Positions 62,851-64,000 of a stretch of 64,000 bases of DNA are shown piece after piece. Where the stretch lies: NCBI RefSeq assembly GCF_033568475.1, contig NC_133123.1, forward strand, positions 140,198,062 through 140,262,061, in the 5' to 3' direction. The notes below the pieces were generated by a model. It did no database searches. It worked only from the letters and a program-made list of their open reading frames with translations, and was not told the DNA's origin. The DNA is from Henckelia pumila (lineage: Eukaryota; Streptophyta; Magnoliopsida; Lamiales; Gesneriaceae). Position 1 is the first letter of the stretch. Each line of letters begins with the position of its first letter. The translations under genes and the position numbers were made by a program.

Positions 62851-64000
62851 ACAGTATTTAAAGTGTTTTTATGATTTGGAAGAAAGGAATATATAGCATA
62901 TAAAATAGATAATAATTAACAAAAATATAAAATAACTGATGGTTTTTTATTTAGGCTCTTCGTATAGTTGGTAAAAAAAATTAATATTATAACCTTAATC
63001 ATCTTGTACAAGATAGATAGATAGATGTCCTCTGAAATAATCTCATAAATATTTATCACTAAAAAATATATAAATTGAAAAGTAATACTTTTGTTATAAA
63101 AAATGATATTTTTTCTTGATTTCGGATCGAATAAAAGTTTTGTCTCACATAACTAATTTGTAAGACGATCTCACAAGTTAATTTTTATGATACGACATTG
63201 TGTTGAAAAACAATGATTAATAGAACATGAATTGAAACATGAGGCTCCATTTTTATTATTTCTTTGGAATTAGGTAAGATATTTGTTACAATTGAGTCTT
63301 AAAACAAACTCTCATCATGTATTTGAAAACTTTAATGACAGACGAGCTATATATCATGGGTGGACTTCCAATGTTACATAAACAAAAATGTTGAAGAAAT
63401 AATTCTCAAAAAACAATTGTTGAAGAAATGATAATAAATTTTGTCGAATGACAGGATTGACCTTGGTACAGGAGATGCAATTGCAATTTGCAATCGGGTG
63501 TATTTGGACCACCGTCACTAAGGGTAAGCCTGCATCCGGACTTTCCCTCGGCGTGTGCTGCCGTTATATCTTATTTCAGAAACCCATAAGTCACAATTAC
63601 GGCTTCTTTTTTTTATTTTATTATATATATATATTGAATAAAACTTCATTAATATTAATTAGAGTTATTTGCACTAAACACCCCTGTAAAATATTGAAAA
63701 TGCATATTTCTCCCCTGTAAAATTTTAATAAGCATCTTCAACCCTAACCTTTTAAAAAATTAGCACACTCGCCCCTTCAAATGAGTGATTGTTGCGCACG
63801 CGCCCCTCATGCGACTGAACAAATATTTTGATATTTTGTTTTGCACCAAATACCCCTGTGAAATATTAAAAATGCATATTTGACCCGTGTGAAAATACTT
63901 TTAAATCTATTCAAACCATATAATATACAATTTTTAATAAAATCCCATTATAAATATTTAGCAAACATTTTTTGTTTTATTAATTTTTATTTTTTATTTT
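62851..64000. other. Intergenic DNA at the right edge
   Basis: A degraded relative of the 13139 MITE occurs at about 63080-63170. From 63664 on, two related blocks recur (gcactaaacacccctgtaaaatattgaaaatgcatattt-like at 63671 and 63843, period about 172), probably another repeat element running off the window. No gene recognised. Confidence 0.5.

Overview
The window is nuclear DNA from a flowering plant, probably a eudicot. The evidence is AT-rich intergenic DNA, GT-AG introns, a plant LOG cytokinin gene, an intronless SAUR gene, a filament-like plant protein gene, and dense LTR retrotransposons and MITEs. The species cannot be fixed from sequence alone; the MITE families look asterid-like to me, which is only an impression.

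Genes. From the left: the doubtful last exon of an unidentified + strand gene (284-388); a tRNA-Ser(UGA) on the - strand (953-1034); DPH5 diphthamide methyltransferase (+, 1175-2704, six exons); a GH9 endo-1,4-beta-glucanase with an N-terminal membrane anchor (+, 3818-6564, six exons); a LONELY GUY-type cytokinin-activating enzyme (-, 8130-10273, seven exons); a SAUR gene (+, 49981-50298); and a filament-like plant protein (FPP) gene (-, coding 56439-60658, five coding exons plus a 5' UTR exon and a 1.9-kb leader intron). All five protein genes can be spliced by eye into uninterrupted frames (279, 525, 221, 105 and 1016 codons). They are functionally unrelated neighbours, not a cluster.

The middle is transposon territory. 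A copia element (19717-32970, LTRs of about 0.8 kb) is split by a chromodomain-type gypsy element (24321-31908, LTRs of about 1.45 kb). The insertion is exact: a 5-bp aaaca duplication flanks the gypsy, and the copia RNase H frame continues on the far side. A second, SIRE-like copia element lies on the - strand (36460-46465) with a perfect aaata target duplication and an extra long ORF between pol and the 3' LTR. All three are dead: many in-frame stops and frameshifts, and LTR pairs differing by about 2-4% by eye.

The most unusual signal is inside the SIRE-like element. A dyad of about 40 bp, built from four half-sites (GGTGTTG twice, then CAACACC twice, with near-constant spacing), occurs 13 times over 9.2 kb. 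It is found once in each LTR and 11 times inside, including within conserved reverse transcriptase coding sequence. I saw it nowhere else in the window. It looks like an array of binding sites or RNA hairpins carried by the element. The gypsy LTRs carry a different array: nine GGAAGCTCCGATC-type units just upstream of the TATA box.

The remaining intergenic DNA holds several MITEs (one hAT-type with a perfect 8-bp target duplication at 34259-34884), a SINE-like sequence, microsatellites and a 30-nt poly-C run.
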